A DNA stretch of 64,000 nt from Balanoglossus misakiensis (GCA_040954595.2 CM082598.2:8680001-8744000), one strand, 5' to 3'; counted from the stretch's first letter, positions 29,009 to 40,571 are shown. Numbers and translations: made by a program. The notes: a model not told the origin generated them from the sequence alone.

Positions 29009-30800
29009 AGAATGGCGCCAACAAACTCTCAGCCCTTATTTCTCCCCTCCCATGAATGGTTGCAACAAACTCTCTGCCATCATTTCTGCCCTCCCGAGAA
29101 TGGCTTCAACAAACTCTCAGCCATTATTTCTTTTCTCCCGAGAATGGCGGCAACAAACTCTCAGCCCTTATTTCACCCCTCCCGAGAATGGCGGCAATAA
29201 ATTCTCTGCCATCATTTCTCCCCTCCCAAGAATGGCGGCAACAAACTCTCTGCCATCATTTCTCCCCTCCCAAGAATGGCGGCAACAAACTCTCAGCCCT
29301 TATTTCTCCCCACTCGAGAATGGCGGGAACAAATTCTCTGCCATCATTTCTCCCCTCCCAAGAATGGCGGCAATAAACTCTCCGCCATCATTTCTCCCCT
29401 CCCAAGAATGGCGACAACAAACTCTCTGCCATCATTTCTCCCCTCCCGAGAATTGCGGCAATAAATTCTCTGCCATCATTTCTCCCCTCCCAAGAATGGC
29501 GGCAATAAATTCTCTGCCATCATTTCTCCCCTCCCTAGAATGGCGGCAGTATATTCTCTGCCATCATTTGTCCCCTCCCAAGAATGGCGGCGATATATTC
29601 TCTGCCATCATTTCTCCCCTCCCAAGAATGGCGGCAATAAATTCTCTGCCATCGTTTCTCCCCTCCCAAGAATGGCTGCAACAAACTCTCCGCCATCATT
29701 TCTCCCATCCCAAGAATGGCGGCAATAAACTCTCCGCCATCATTTCTCCCCTCCCAAGAATGGCGACAACAAACTCTCTGCCATCATTTCTGCCCTCCCG
29801 AGAATGGCTTTAACAAACTCTCTGCCATCATTTCTCCCCTCCCTAGAATGGCGGCAATAAATTCTCTGCCATCATTTCTCCCCTCCCAAGAATGGCGGCA
29901 ATATATTCTCTGCCATCATTTCTCCCCTCCCAAGAATGGCGGCAATAAATTCTCTGCCATCGTTTCTCCCCTCCCAAGAATGGCGCCAACAAACTCTCAG
30001 CCCTTATTTCTCCCCTCCCATGAATGGTTGCAACAAACTCTCTGCCATCATTTCTGCCCTCCCGAGAATGGCTTCAACAAACTCTCAGCCATTATTTCTT
30101 TTCTCCCGAGAATGGCGGCAACAAACTCTCAGCCCTTATTTCACCCCTCCCGAGAATGGCGGCAATAAATTCTCTGCCATCATTTCTCCCCTCCCAAGAA
30201 TGGCGGCAACAAACTCTCTGCCATCATTTCTCCCCTCCCAAGAATGGCGGCAACAAACTCTCAGCCCTTATTTCTCCCCACTCGAGAATGGCGGGAACAA
30301 ATTCTCTGCCATCATTTCTCCCCTCCCAAGAATGGCGGCAACAAACTCTCAGCCATCATTTCTCCCCTCCCAAGAATGGCGGCAACAAACTGTCAGCACT
30401 GATTTCTCCCCCCCCCCCCCAAGAATGGCGGCAATATATTCTCTGCCATCATTTCTCCCCTCCCAAGAATGGCGGCAACAAACTCTCTGCCATCATTTCT
30501 CCCCTCCCGAGAATTGCGGCAATAAATTCTCTGCCATCATTTCTCCCCTCCCAAGAATGGCGGCAATAAATTCTCTGCCATCATTTCTCCCCTCCCTAGA
30601 ATGGCGGCAGTATATTCTCTGCCATCATTTCTCCCCTCCCGAGAATTGCGGCAATAAATTCTCTGCCATCATTTCTCCCCTCCCAAGAATGGCGGCAACA
30701 AACTCTCCGCCATCATTTCTCCCCTCCCAAGAATGGCGGCAATAAACTCTCCGCCATCATTTCTCCCCTCCCAAGAATGGCGACAACAAACTCTCTGCCA
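28860..30800 (+). repeat. 968-bp higher-order pair
   Basis: Unit order from about 28,572 recurs 968 bp (22 units) later, with the same GGCGATATATTC, CAGCCATTATTTCTTTTC and CCCCACTCGAG variants. The following repeat of the same block is offset by a further 1,017 bp because it carries a 13-C tract unit at 30,408-30,420. Confidence 0.75.
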
Positions 30801-32180
30801 TCATTTCTGCCCTCCCGAGAATGGCTTTAACAAACTCTCTGCCATCATTTCTCCCCTCCCTAGAATGGCGGCAATAAATTCTCTGCCATCATTTCTCCCC
30901 TCCCAAGAATGGCGGCAATATATTCTCTGCCATCATTTCTCCCCTCCCAAGAATGGCGGCAATAAATTCTCTGCCATCGTTTCTCCCCTCCCAAGAATGG
31001 CGCCAACAAACTCTCAGCCCTTATTTCTCCCCTCCCATGAATGGTTGCAACAAACTCTCTGCCATCATTTCTGCCCTCCCGAGAATGGCTTCAACAAACT
31101 CTCAGCCATTATTTCTTTTCTCCCGAGAATGGCGGCAACAAACTCTCAGCCCTTATTTCACCCCTCCCGAGAATGGCGGCAATAAATTCTCTGCCATCAT
31201 TTCTCCCCTCCCAAGAATGGCGGCAACAAACTCTCTGCCATCATTTCTCCCCTCCCAAGAATGGCGGCAACAAACTCTCAGCCCTTATTTCTCCCCACTC
31301 GAGAATGGCGGGAACAAATTCTCTGCCATCATTTCTCCCCTTCCAAGAATGGCGGCAACAAACTCTCAGCCATCATTTCTCCCCTCCCAAGAATGGCGGC
31401 AACAAACTGTCAGCACTGATTTCTCCCCCCCCCAAGAATGGCGGCAATATATTCTCTGCCATCATTTCTCCCCTCCCAAGAATGGCGGCAACAAACTCTC
31501 TGCCATCATTTCTCCCCTCCCGAGAATTGCGGCAATAAATTCTCTGCCATCATTTCTCCCCTCCCAAGAATGGCGGCAATAAATTCTCTGCCATCATTTC
31601 TCCCCTCCCTAGAATGGCGGCAGTATATTCTCTGCCATCATTTCTCCCCTCCCGAGAATTGCGGCAATAAATTCTCTGCCATCATTTCTCCCCTCCCAAG
31701 AATGGCGGCAACAAACTCTCTGCCATCATTTCTCCCCTCCCTAGAATGGCGGCAATATATTCTCTCCCATCATTTCTCCCCTCCCAAGAATGGCGGCAAT
31801 ATATTCTCTGCCATCATTTCTCCCCTCCCAAGAATGGCGGCAATAAATTCTCTGCCATCGTTTCTCCCCTCCCAAGAATGGCGGCAACAAACTCTCCGCC
31901 ATCATTTCTCCCCTCCCAAGAATGGCGGCAACAAACTCTCCGCCATCATTTCTCCCCTCCCAAGAATGGCGGCAACAAACTCTCTGCCATCATTTCTGCC
32001 CTCCCGAGAATGGCGGCAATACATTCTCTGCCATCATTTCTCCCCTCCCAAGAATGGCGGCAACAAACTCTAAGCCCTTATTTCTGCCCTCCCGAGAATG
32101 GCGGCAATAAATTCTCATCCATCGTTTCTCCCCTCCCGATAATGGCGGCAATAATTTCTCTGCCATGATTTCTCCCCTCC
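30733..32180 (+). repeat. Long-range copy of 18,009-19,500
   Basis: Offsets of 12,724 bp and then 12,726 bp align this segment with 18,009-19,500. The two-base change comes from a TC loss at about 19,010. Both copies carry the 9-C tract (18,701-18,709 and 31,425-31,433). Near the end this copy lacks one 44-bp unit present at about 19,412-19,455. Confidence 0.85.
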
Positions 32181-32854
32181 AAAGAATGGCGGCAACAAAC
32201 TCTCTGCCATCATTTCTGCCCTCCCGAGAATGGCTTCAACAAACTCTCAGCCGTTATTTCTCCTCTCCCGAGAATGGCGGCAATAAATTCTCTGCCATCA
32301 TTTCTCCCTTCCCCAGAATGGCGACAACAAACTCTCTGCCATCATTTCTCCCTTCCCGAGAATGGCGGCAACAAACTCTATGCCATGATTTCTCCCGTCC
32401 CAAGATTGGCGGCAATAAATTCTCTACCATCATTTCACCCCTCCCGAGAATGGCTTCAACAAACTCTCAGCCGTTTTTTCTACCCTCCCAAGAATGGCGG
32501 CAATACATTCTCTGCCATCATTTCTCCCCTCCCAAGAATGGCGGCAACAAACTCTCTGCCATCATTTCTCCCGTCCCAAGAATGGCTTTAACAAACTCTC
32601 CGCCCTCATTTCTCCCCTCCCAAGAATGGCGGCAACAAACTCTAAGCCCTTATTTCTGCCCTCCCGAGAATGGCGGCAATAAATTCTCATCTATCGTTTC
32701 TCCCCTCCCGAGAATGGCGGGAACAAACTCTCTGCCATCATTTCTGCCCTCCCGAGAATGGCTTCAACAAACTCTCAGTCGTTATTTCTCCTCTCCCGAG
32801 AATGGCGGCAATAAATTCTCTGCCATCATTTCTCCCTTCCCCAGAATAGCGACA

Positions 32855-32885
32855 ACAAACTCTCTGCCGGAAGGGAGAAATGATG
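32855..32885. other. Left orientation switch of the satellite (inversion junction)
   Basis: Forward-unit sequence AACTCTCTGCC ends at 32,868 and joins GGAAGGGAGAAATGATGG, the reverse strand of a unit with the CTCCCTTCC-type pyrimidine tract. No spacer or foreign sequence separates the two orientations. If the block up to 63,575 is flipped back, the forward CTCTGCC is followed by CCCCTTCTAAGAATGG, which is a normal unit apart from a loss of about nine bases. That fits a break-and-join event rather than two independent arrays. A long-read assembly fold-back cannot be excluded from sequence alone. Confidence 0.85.
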
Positions 32886-35800
32886 GCGGATAATATATTG
32901 CCGCCATTCTTGGGAGGGGAGAAATGATGGCAGAGAATATTTTGCCGCCATTCTAGGGAGGGGAGAAATTATGGCAGAGAATTTATTGCCGCCATTCTAG
33001 GGAGGGGAGAAATGATGGCAGAGAGTTTGTTGAAGCCATTCTCGGGAGGGGAGAAATGATGGCAGAGAATTTATTGCTGCCATTCTCGGGAGGGGATAAA
33101 TAACGGCTGAGAGTTTGTTGCCGCCATTCTTGTGAGGGGAGAAATAACGGCTGAGAATTTGTTGCCGCCATTCTCGGGAGGGGAGAAATGATGGCAGAGA
33201 ATTTATTGCCGCCAATCTTTGGAGGGGAGAAATCATGGCAGAGAAATTATTGCCGCCATTATCGGGAGAGGAGAAATAACGGCTGAGAGTTAGTTGAAGC
33301 CATTCTCGGGAGTGCAGAAATGATGGCGAAGAGTTTGTTGCCGCCATTCTTGGGAGGGGAGAAACGATGGCGGAGAGTTTGTTGCCGCCATTCTTGGGAG
33401 GGGAGAAACGATGGCAGAGAATTTATTGCCGCCATTTTGGGAGGGTAGAAAAAACGGCTGAGAGTTTGTTGAAGCCATTCTCGGGAGGGGTGAAATGTTG
33501 GTAGAGAATTTATTGCCGCCAATCTTGGGAGGGGAGAAATCATGGCATAGAGTTTGTTGCCGCCATTCTAGGGAGGGGAGAAATGATGGCAGAGACTTTG
33601 TTGCCGCCATTCTTGTGGGGGGGGGGGGAGAAATCAGTGCTGACAGTTTGTTGCCGCCAATCTTGGGAGGGGAGAAATGATGGCAGAGAATGTATTGCCG
33701 CCATTCTCGGGAGGGGAGAAATGATGGTAGAGAATTTATTGCCGCCAATCTTGGGAGGGGAGAAATCATGGCATAGAGTTTGTTGCCGCCATTCTCGGGA
33801 AGGGAAAAATGATGGCAGAGAGTTTGTTGTCGCCATTTTGGGGAAGGGAGAAATGAGGGCAGAGAATTTATTGCCGCCATTCTCGGGAGAGGAGAAATAA
33901 CGGCTGAGAGTTTGTTGAAGCCATTCTTGGGAGGGGAGAAACGATGGCGGAGAGTTTGTTGCCGCCATTCTTGGGAGGGGAGAAACGATGGCAGAGAATT
34001 TATTGCCGCCATTTTGGGAGGGTAGAAAAAACGGCTGAGAGTTTGTTGAAGCCATTCTCGGGAGGGGTGAAATGATGGTAGAGAATTTATTGCCGCCAAT
34101 CTTGGGAGGGGAGAAATCATGGCATAGAGTTTGTTGCCGCCATTCTAGGGAGGGGAGAAATGATGGCAGAGACTTTGTTGCCGCCATTCTTGGGGGGGGG
34201 GGGAGAAATCAGTGCTGACAGTTTGTTGCCGCCATTCTTGTGAGGGGAGAAATAACGGCTGAGAATTTGTTGCCGCCATTCTCGGGAGGGGAGAAATGAT
34301 GGCAGAGAATTTATTGCCGCCATTCTTTGGAGGGGAGAAATCATGGCAGAGAAATTATTGCCGCCATTATCGGGAGGGGAGAAATGATGGCTGAGAGTTT
34401 GTTCCCGCCATTCTCTGGAGGGGAGAAACGCTGGATGAGAATTTATTGCCGCCATTCTCGGGAGGGCAGAAATAAGGGCTTAGAGTTTGTTGCCGCCATT
34501 CTTGCAAGGGGAGAAATGATGGCGGAGAGTTTGTTGCCGCCATTCTTGGGAGGGGAGAAATGATGGCGGAGAGTTTGTTGCCGCCATTCTTGGGAGGGGA
34601 GAAACGATGGCAGAGAATTTATTGCCGCCATTCTTGGGAGGGGAGAAATGATGGCAGAGAATATATTGCCGCCATTCTTGGGAGGGGAAAAATGATGGCA
34701 GAGAATATATTACCGCCATTCTAGGGAGGGGAGAAATGATGGCAGAGAATTTATTGCCGCCATTCTAGGGAGGGGAGAAATGATGGCAGAGAGTTTGTTG
34801 AAGTCATTCTCGGGAGGGCAGAAATGATGGCAGAGAGTTTGTTGCCGCCATTCTTGGGAGGGGAGAAATGATGGCGGAGAGTTTGTTGCCGCCATTCTTG
34901 GGAGGGGGAAATGATGGCGGATAGTTTGTTGCTGCCATTCTTGGGAGGGGAGAAACGATGGCAGAGAATTTATTGCCGGCATTCTTGGGAGGGGAGAAAT
35001 GATGGCAGAGAATATATTGCCGCCATTCTTGGGAGGGGAGAAATGATGGCAGAGAATATATTGCCGCCATTCAAGGGAGGGGAGAAATGATGGCAGAGAA
35101 TATACTGCCGCCATTCTAGGGAGGGGAGAAATGATGGCAGAGAATTTATTGCCGCAATTCTCGGGAGGGGAGAAATGATGGCAGAGAGTTTGTTGCCGCC
35201 ATTCTTGGGAGGGGAGAAATGATGGCAGAGAATATATTGCCGCCATTCTTGGGGGGGGGGGAGAAATCAGTGCTGACAGTTTGTTGCCGCCATTCTCGGG
35301 AGGGAAGAAATAACGGCTGAGAGTTTGTTGAAGCCATTCTCGGGAGGGCAGAAATGATGGCAGAGAGTTTGTTGCAGCCATTCATGGGAGGGGAGAAATA
35401 AGGGCTGAGAGTTTGTTGGCGCCATTCTTGGGAGGGGAGAAACGATGGCAGAGAATTTATTGCCGCCATTCTCGGGAGGGGTGAAATAAGGGCTGAGAGT
35501 TTGTTGCCGCCATTCTCGGGAGGGAAGAAATAACGGCTGAGAGTTTGTTAAAGCCATTCTCGGGAGGGCAGAAATGATGGCAGAGAGTTTGTAGCAGCCA
35601 TTCATGGGAGGGGAGAAATAAGGGCTGAGAGTTTGTTGGCGCCATTCTTGGGAGGGGAGAAACGATGGCAGAGAATTTATTGCCGCCATTCTTGGGAGGG
35701 GAGAAATGATGGCAGAGAATATATTGCCGCCATACTTGGGAGGGGAGAAATGATGGCAGAGAATATATTGCCGCCATTCTAGGGAGGCGAGAAATGATGG

Positions 35801-37029
35801 CAGAGAGTTTGTTGAAGCCATTCTCGGTAGGGCAGAAATGATGGCAGAGAGTTTGTTGCCGCCATTCTTGGGAGGGGAGAAATGATGGCTGAGAGTTTGT
35901 TGCCGCCATTCTTGGGAGGGGAGAAATGATGGCAGAGAGTTTGTTGCCGCCATTCTTGGGAGGTGAGAAATGATGGCAGAGAATATATTGCCGCCATTCT
36001 TGGGGGGGGGGGAGAAATCAGTGCTGACAGTTTGTTGCCGCCATTCTCGGGAGGGAAGAAATAACGGCTGAGAGTTTGTTGAAGCCATTCTCGGGAGGGC
36101 AGAAATGATGGCAGAGAGTTTGTTGCAGCCATTCATGGGAGGGGAGAAATAAGGGCTGAGAGTTTGTTGGCGCCATTCTTGGGAGGGGAGAAACGATGGC
36201 AGAGAATTTATTGCCGCCATTCTCCGGAGGGGTGAAATAAGGGCTGAGAGTTTGTTGCCGCCATTCTCGGGAGGGAAGAAATAACGGCTGAGAGTTTGTT
36301 AAAGCCATTCTCGGGAGGGCAGAAATGATGGCAGAGAGTTTGTTGCAGCCATTCATGGGAGGGGAGAAATAAGGGCTGAGAGTTTGTTGGCGCCATTCTT
36401 GGGAGGGGAGAAACGATGGCAGAGAATTTATTGTCGCCATTCTTGGGAGGGGAGAAATGATGGCAGAGAATATATTGCCGCCATACTTGGGAGGGGAGAA
36501 ATGATGGCAGAGAATATATTGCCGCCATTCTAGGGAGGCGAGAAATGATGGCAGAGAGTTTGTTGAAGCCATTCTCGGTAGGGCAGAAATGATGGCAGAG
36601 AGTTTGTTGCCGCCATTCTTAGGAGGGGAGAAATGATGGCTGAGAGTTTGTTGCCGCCATTCTTGGGAGGGGAGAAATGATGGCAGAGAGTTTGTTGCCG
36701 CCATTCTTGGGAGGGGAGAAATGATGGCTGAGAGTTTGTTGAAGCCATTCTCGGTAGGGCAGAAATGATGGCAGAGACTTTAATGCCGCCATTCTTGGGA
36801 GGGGAGAAATGATGGCTGAGAGTTTGTTGCCGCCATTCTTGGGAGGGGAGAAATGATGGCAGAGAGTTTGTTGCCGCCATTCTTGGGAGGGGAGAAATGA
36901 TGGCAGAGAGTTTGTTGCCGCCATTCTTGGGAGGGGAGAAATGATGGCAGAGAGTTTGTTGAAGCCATTCTCGGTAGGGCAGAAATGATGGCTGAGAGTT
37001 TGTTGCCGCCATTCTTGGGAGGGGAGAAA

Positions 37030-38290
37030 TGATGGCAGAGAGTTTTTACCGCCATTCTTGGGAGGGGAGAAATGATGGCAGAGAGTTTTTACCGCCATTC
37101 TTGGGAGGGGAGAAATGATGGCTGAGAGTTTGTTGCCGCCATTCTTGGGAGGGGAGAAATGATGGCAGAGAGTTTTTACCGCCATTCTTGGGAGGGGAGA
37201 AATGATGGCAGAGAATGTATTGCCGCCATTCTTGGGAGGGTAGGAAAAACGGCCGAGAGTTTGTTGAAGCCATTCTCGGGAGGGGTGAAATGATGGTAGA
37301 GAATTTGTTGCCGCCATTCTTGGGAGGGGAGAAATGATGGCTGAGAGTTTGTTGAAGCCATTCTCGGTAGGGCAGAAATGATGGCAGAGACTTTAATGCC
37401 GCCATTCTTGGGAGGGGAGAAATGATGGCTGAGAGTTTGTTGCCGCCATTCTTGGGAGGGGAGAAATGATGGCTGAGAGTTTGTTGAAGCCATTCTCGGT
37501 AGGGCAGAAATGATGGCAGAGACTTTAATGCCGCCATTCTTGGGAGGGGAGAAATGATGGCTGAGAGTTTGTTGCCGCCATTCTTGGGAGGGGAGAAATG
37601 ATGGCAGAGAGTTTGTTGCCGCCATTCTTGGGAGGGGAGAAATGATGGCAGAGAGTTTGTTGCCGCCATTCTTGGGAGGGGAGAAATGATGGCAGAGAGT
37701 TTGTTGCCGCCATTCTCGGGAGGGGTGAAATGATGGCAGAGAGTTTTTACCGCCATTCTTGGGAGGGGAGAAATGATGGCTGAGAGTTTGTTGAAGCCAT
37801 TCTCGGTAGGGCAGAAATGATGGCTGAGAGTTTGTTGCCGCCATTCTTGGGAGGGGAGAAATGATGGCAGAGAGTTTTTACCGCCATTCTTGGGAGGGGA
37901 GAAATGATGGCAGAGAGTTTTTACCGCCATTCTTGGGAGGGGAGAAATGATGGCTGAGAGTTTGTTGCCGCCATTCTTGGGAGGGGAGAAATGATGGCTG
38001 AGAGTTTGTTGCCGCCATTCTTGGGAGGGGAGAAATGATGGCAGAGAGTTTGTTGAAGCCATTCTCGGTAGGGCAGAAATGATGGCTGAGAGTTTGTTGC
38101 CGCCATTCTTGGGAGGGGAGAAATGATGGCAGAGAGTTTTTACCGCCATTCTTGGGAGGGGAGAAATGATGGCAGAGAGTTTTTACCGCCATTCTTGGGA
38201 GGGGAGAAATGATGGCTGAGAGTTTGTTGCCGCCATTCTTGGGAGGGGAGAAATGATGGCAGAGAGTTTTTACCGCCATTCTTGGGAGGG
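37030..38290 (-). repeat. Local cluster of 43-bp satellite units
   Basis: At least nine units carry AGAGAGTTTTTACCGCC in place of AGAGAGTTTGTTGCCGCC, a one-base-shorter form (near 37,044, 37,086, 37,174, 37,744, 37,875, 37,918, 38,137, 38,180 and 38,266). They are confined to about 1.2 kb and interleaved with normal units, so a single deletion was spread locally by duplication. Confidence 0.88.
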
Positions 38291-38479
38291 GAGAAATGAT
38301 GGCAGAGAATGTATTGCCGCCATTCTTGGGAGGGTAGGAAAAACGGCCGAGAGTTTGTTGAAGCCATTCTCGGGAGGGGTGAAATGATGGTAGAGAATTT
38401 ATTGCCGCCAATCTTGGGAGGGAAGAAATGATGGCAGAGAGTTTGTTGCCGCCATTCTTGGGAGGGGAGAAATGATGGC

Positions 38480-38485
38480 AGAGAA
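38480..38485. repeat. Target-site duplication, left copy (AGAGAA)
   Basis: The six bases just outside the left TATGG terminus are AGAGAA, and the same six bases follow the right terminus. The duplication cannot be extended to seven bases: the next left base is C, and the seventh right base is T. Confidence 0.85.
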
Positions 38486-38524
38486 TATGGAAAGCCATAA
38501 CTGCCTTAAGTGAACTGAACTCAT

Positions 38525-39578
38525 GTTCTCTTGTGCATTTCACATGTTTTCTTGTGCATTTAGCATGTTTTCTTGTGCATTTCATATATGGTCCTGTGCA
38601 TTTACCATGTTTTCTTGTGCATTTTAATATGGTCCTGTGCATTTACGATGTTTTCGTGTGCATTTCATATATGGTCCTGTGCATTTAACATGTTGTCTTG
38701 TGCATTTCAAATATTTTCCTGTGCATTTAACATGTTGTCTTGTCCATTTTATATTGTCTTGTGCATTTAAGATGTTGTCTTGTCCATTTATATACGTTGT
38801 CTTGTGCATTCATATATGTTGTCTTGTGCATTTATATACGTTGTCTTGTGCATTTCTATATGTTGTCTTGTGCATTTATATACGTTGTCTTGTGCATTTA
38901 TATACGTTGTCTTGTGCATTTATATACGTTGTCTTGTGCATTTATATACGTTGTCTTGTGCATTTAAGATGTTGTCTTGTCCATTTATATATGTTGTCTT
39001 GTGCATTTATATACGTTGTCTTGTGCATTTATATACGTTGTCTTGTGCATTTATATACGTTGTCTTGTGCATTTCTATATGTTGTCTTGTCCATTTATAT
39101 ACGTTGTCTTGTCCATTCATATACGTTGTCTTGTGCATTTATATACGTTGTCTTGTGCATTTCTATATGTTGTCTTGTGCATTTCTATATGTTGTCTTGT
39201 ACATTTATATACGTTGTCTTGTGCATTTCTATATGTTGTCTTGTGCATTTATATACGTTGTCTTGTGCATTTAAGATGTTGTCTTGTCCATTTATATACG
39301 TTGTCTTGTGCATTTATATACGTTGTCTTGTGCATTTATATACGTTGTCTTGTGCATTTATATACGTTGTCTTGTCCATTTATATACGTTGTCTTGTCCA
39401 TTTATATACGTTGTCTTGTGCATTTATATACGTTGTCTTGTGCATTTCTATATGTTGTCTTGTGCATTTATATACGTTGTCTTGTGCATTTCTATATGTT
39501 GTCTTGTGCATTTATATACGTTGTCTTGTGCATTTGACATGTTGTCCTGTGGTTTTGTACATGTTGTGTGGTGCATTC
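38525..39578 (+). repeat. 22-bp tandem repeat, left arm
   Basis: About 48 units of 22 bp with consensus GTTGTCTTGTGCATTTATAT then AC. Outermost units (38,525-38,790) are degenerate, with TTTTCTTGTGCATTT, GGTCCTGTGCATTT and AACATG variants, and these variants are shared in order with the right arm. Inner units are homogeneous. The TATATAC form predominates; CTATATG, TTAAGATG and TTGTCC variants are interspersed. Frames stay open because 22 bp gives a 22-residue period every three units; the translations are low-complexity and I do not call them genes. Confidence 0.93.
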
Positions 39579-39580
39579 AA

Positions 39581-39620
39581 CTTCATTAGAAGAAGATCAA
39601 CTTCATTAGAAGAAGATCAA
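39581..39620 (+). repeat. 20-bp direct duplication, left arm only
   Basis: CTTCATTAGAAGAAGATCAA occurs twice in tandem. The right arm has one copy (around 42,004-42,024 in reverse), so this is a post-insertion gain in one arm or a loss in the other. Confidence 0.9.
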
Positions 39621-39689
39621 GCTGTTCCGCCAGGGGGAGGAGAACATGCCAATCCGGGTAATGAGCATATCCCCCCTGGCGGAACAGCT
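39620..39689. repeat. Perfect 18-bp stem inside the left arm
   Basis: AGCTGTTCCGCCAGGGGG at 39,620-39,637 is the exact reverse complement of 39,672-39,689, with a 34-base spacer. The stem is GC-rich in an otherwise AT-rich arm, so it stands out as a possible hairpin or a protein-binding pair of sites. The same structure is in the right arm at 41,937-42,004. Confidence 0.88.
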
Positions 39690-39791
39690 GTGTTTCCACA
39701 GCTACGGTAACTTCTGTTTCGTACTGGTTCTCAAATCACGCCACACCTATGGGGTGCCATTTGTTACCTTATTATTTAGCCATATTATTTA

Positions 39792-40418
39792 TTCAAAGGT
39801 CGTTATTTAACATCCTTATATGTCTATAACTGTAGATTTGCAAACCAAAAGTCGACTCAATTATGTATATAAAATGTATTTTATGCACTTTTATCTATAT
39901 ATAATAAATTATTTATAAACAGTTGTATAATGTTATAGGTCAACGTTATATATTTTATTATCGTGAATTAATAAACAAAGCTTGATGTTAATGTTCTTGT
40001 GATGCGTGACCCCAATGATCGGCCAACCTTTGACCTCAAAGCCAGAATGTGGGGCATTCGATCAGCTTTTCTCCTTTTCAATCAAACATTGAAATCACAG
40101 GCTAAGATCACTGACTAGTTTGTACCTTTTTTGGTGTTTCATCTAACATGTGAAAGGTGCATACATGTAAGAAAAATAAAATGGCTGCACGTAATATGCA
40201 TTTCTTGTTCACGTGATGTGGGGACTTATTATGCGAGATGCGCAATGATGTGAACAGGCGTAAATAATGAAATGCTGCTAAATAATAAGGTAACAAATTA
40301 AACGGTGCGAGTGTGTTTTTTCATGGTTTAGAAATCACTTATTTATAATTAATTTACTTAAATGGTTTGCAAATCTACAGTTATAAACATATAAGTATGT
40401 TAAATAACGACTTTTGAA
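39792..40418. mobile_element. Nested inverted-repeat element (MITE-like, TA flanks)
   Basis: The segment starts TTCAAAGGTCGTTATTTAAC and ends with its near reverse complement. About 55 bp at each end pair with roughly three mismatches, including the shared GTAGATTTGCAAACC. The dinucleotide TA lies directly outside both ends (39,790-39,791 and 40,419-40,420), as for Tc1/mariner-type insertions. The interior of about 515 bp is AT-rich without a coding frame. It also holds a 21-bp segment (40,277-40,297) identical to part of the host element's inner arm. The left end abuts the point where the host arm stops pairing with its partner, as expected if this insertion interrupted the arm. The TA reading is the weakest part, since TA is common here. 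Confidence 0.6.
40277..40297 (+). repeat. Third copy of an arm segment inside the nested element
   Basis: GCTAAATAATAAGGTAACAA plus one A is identical to 41,844-41,864 in the right arm and to the reverse strand of 39,760-39,780 in the left arm. The sequence after it (AACGGTGCGAGTGTG) loosely resembles the following arm sequence. It may be a fragment of another copy of the outer element or a sign that nested and outer elements share ancestry. Confidence 0.75.
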
Positions 40419-40420
40419 TA

Positions 40421-40566
40421 AAATATAGGTGCAAAGCAGCAATAGCGGGCCCAAGCCAAAAGAGCACATAGCAACATAGGGGTAATCAGTACAGGTGTGT
40501 ACTTATTTTCGCCAAATATAAAGTTAGAAGGCTGTTAATTTATGTAGTAATTCGCATTTATGTCAT
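40421..40566. other. Short unassigned core segment
   Basis: AT-rich non-repeated sequence between the nested element and the AGGTCA repeats. The only notable match is GGCCCAAGCC (40,448-40,457), the inverted counterpart of 41,823-41,832, which may be a remnant of the original arm beyond the nested insertion. No open frame, RNA structure or regulatory site is supported. Confidence 0.5.
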
Positions 40567-40571
40567 ATTAA

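Larger units (their letters stand above)
180..31433 (+). repeat. Twelve long C-homopolymer units in array A
   Basis: One unit type has ACTGTCAGCACTGATTTCT followed by an uninterrupted C run where other units have TCTCCCCTCCC. Runs are at 180-189 (10), 1,063-1,072 (10), 10,616-10,627 (12), 11,239-11,252 (14), 13,362-13,374 (13), 16,975-16,985 (11), 17,286-17,295 (10), 17,684-17,696 (13), 18,701-18,709 (9), 21,166-21,175 (10), 30,408-30,420 (13) and 31,425-31,433 (9). The first copy reads GCACAGATT instead of GCACTGATT. These runs are the main source of non-44 spacing. The coordinates span the family, not one continuous feature. Confidence 0.93.
1..32868 (+). repeat. 44-bp satellite, array A (C-rich strand is plus)
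   Basis: A head-to-tail array of about 747 units of 44 bp fills this region. Each unit runs ATGGCGGCAACAAACTCTC, then a GCCATCATTT segment, then the pyrimidine tract TCTCCCCTCCC, then AAGA before the next ATGGCGG. Variation is concentrated at a few sites: CAACAAAC or CAATAAAT, CTCTGCC or CTCAGCC, ATCATTT or GTTATTT or CTTATTT, and CCCAAGA or CCCGAGA or CCCTAGA. Unit length is nearly constant. Exceptions are units with a long C homopolymer and a 42-bp unit near 19,010 that lost two bases. No stretch over 300 bp departs from the repeat, so no gene lies here. Long open frames with a 44-residue periodicity (three units, 132 bp) occur in several frames and are not evidence of coding. The function is unknown; heterochromatic or other structural satellite is plausible. 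Confidence 0.97.
32869..38485 (-). repeat. 44-bp satellite, array B (inverted)
   Basis: The same 44-bp satellite as array A continues in reverse orientation, so the plus strand now reads GCCGCCATTCTTGGGAGGGG, then AGAAATGATGGC, then the AGAGAGTTTGTT or AGAGAATTTATT segment. There are about 128 units. The part from about 37,030 to 38,290 is enriched for a 43-bp variant with one base lost in the GTTTGTTGCCGCC segment. The array ends at the mobile element, and its last six bases (AGAGAA) are duplicated on the far side. There is no gene-like content beyond repeat-derived open frames. Confidence 0.96.
38486..39789 (+). repeat. Left long terminal inverted repeat (1,304 bp)
   Basis: From outside in, the arm has a non-repeated terminal segment of about 40 bp (GGAAAGCCATAACTGCC and AAGTGAACTGAACTCATG), a 22-bp repeat array, and an inner unique segment of about 210 bp that pairs with 41,835-42,026. 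Compared with the right arm, the outer repeat part has three extra 22-bp units (one and then a pair). The inner segment has one extra 20-bp copy (39,601-39,620) and about four substitutions. Strict pairing stops at 39,789, where the nested inverted-repeat element begins. A 10-bp match (GGCCCAAGCC at 40,448-40,457 against 41,823-41,832) hints that the ancestral arm ran further in. Confidence 0.9.

Noticed and set aside
1-32868. CRISPR array
   Set aside because: The period is regular, but there is no repeat/spacer division. The whole unit is repeated, variants recur, no cas genes exist and the length is far outside the usual range.
38780-39540. TATATAC motifs as TATA boxes
   Set aside because: They recur every 22 bp as part of the tandem unit, with no associated gene or initiator.
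40108-40296. 62-codon minus-strand open frame inside the nested element
   Set aside because: Short, in the AT-rich interior of an inverted-repeat element, with no motif; it overlaps the duplicated 21-bp arm segment.
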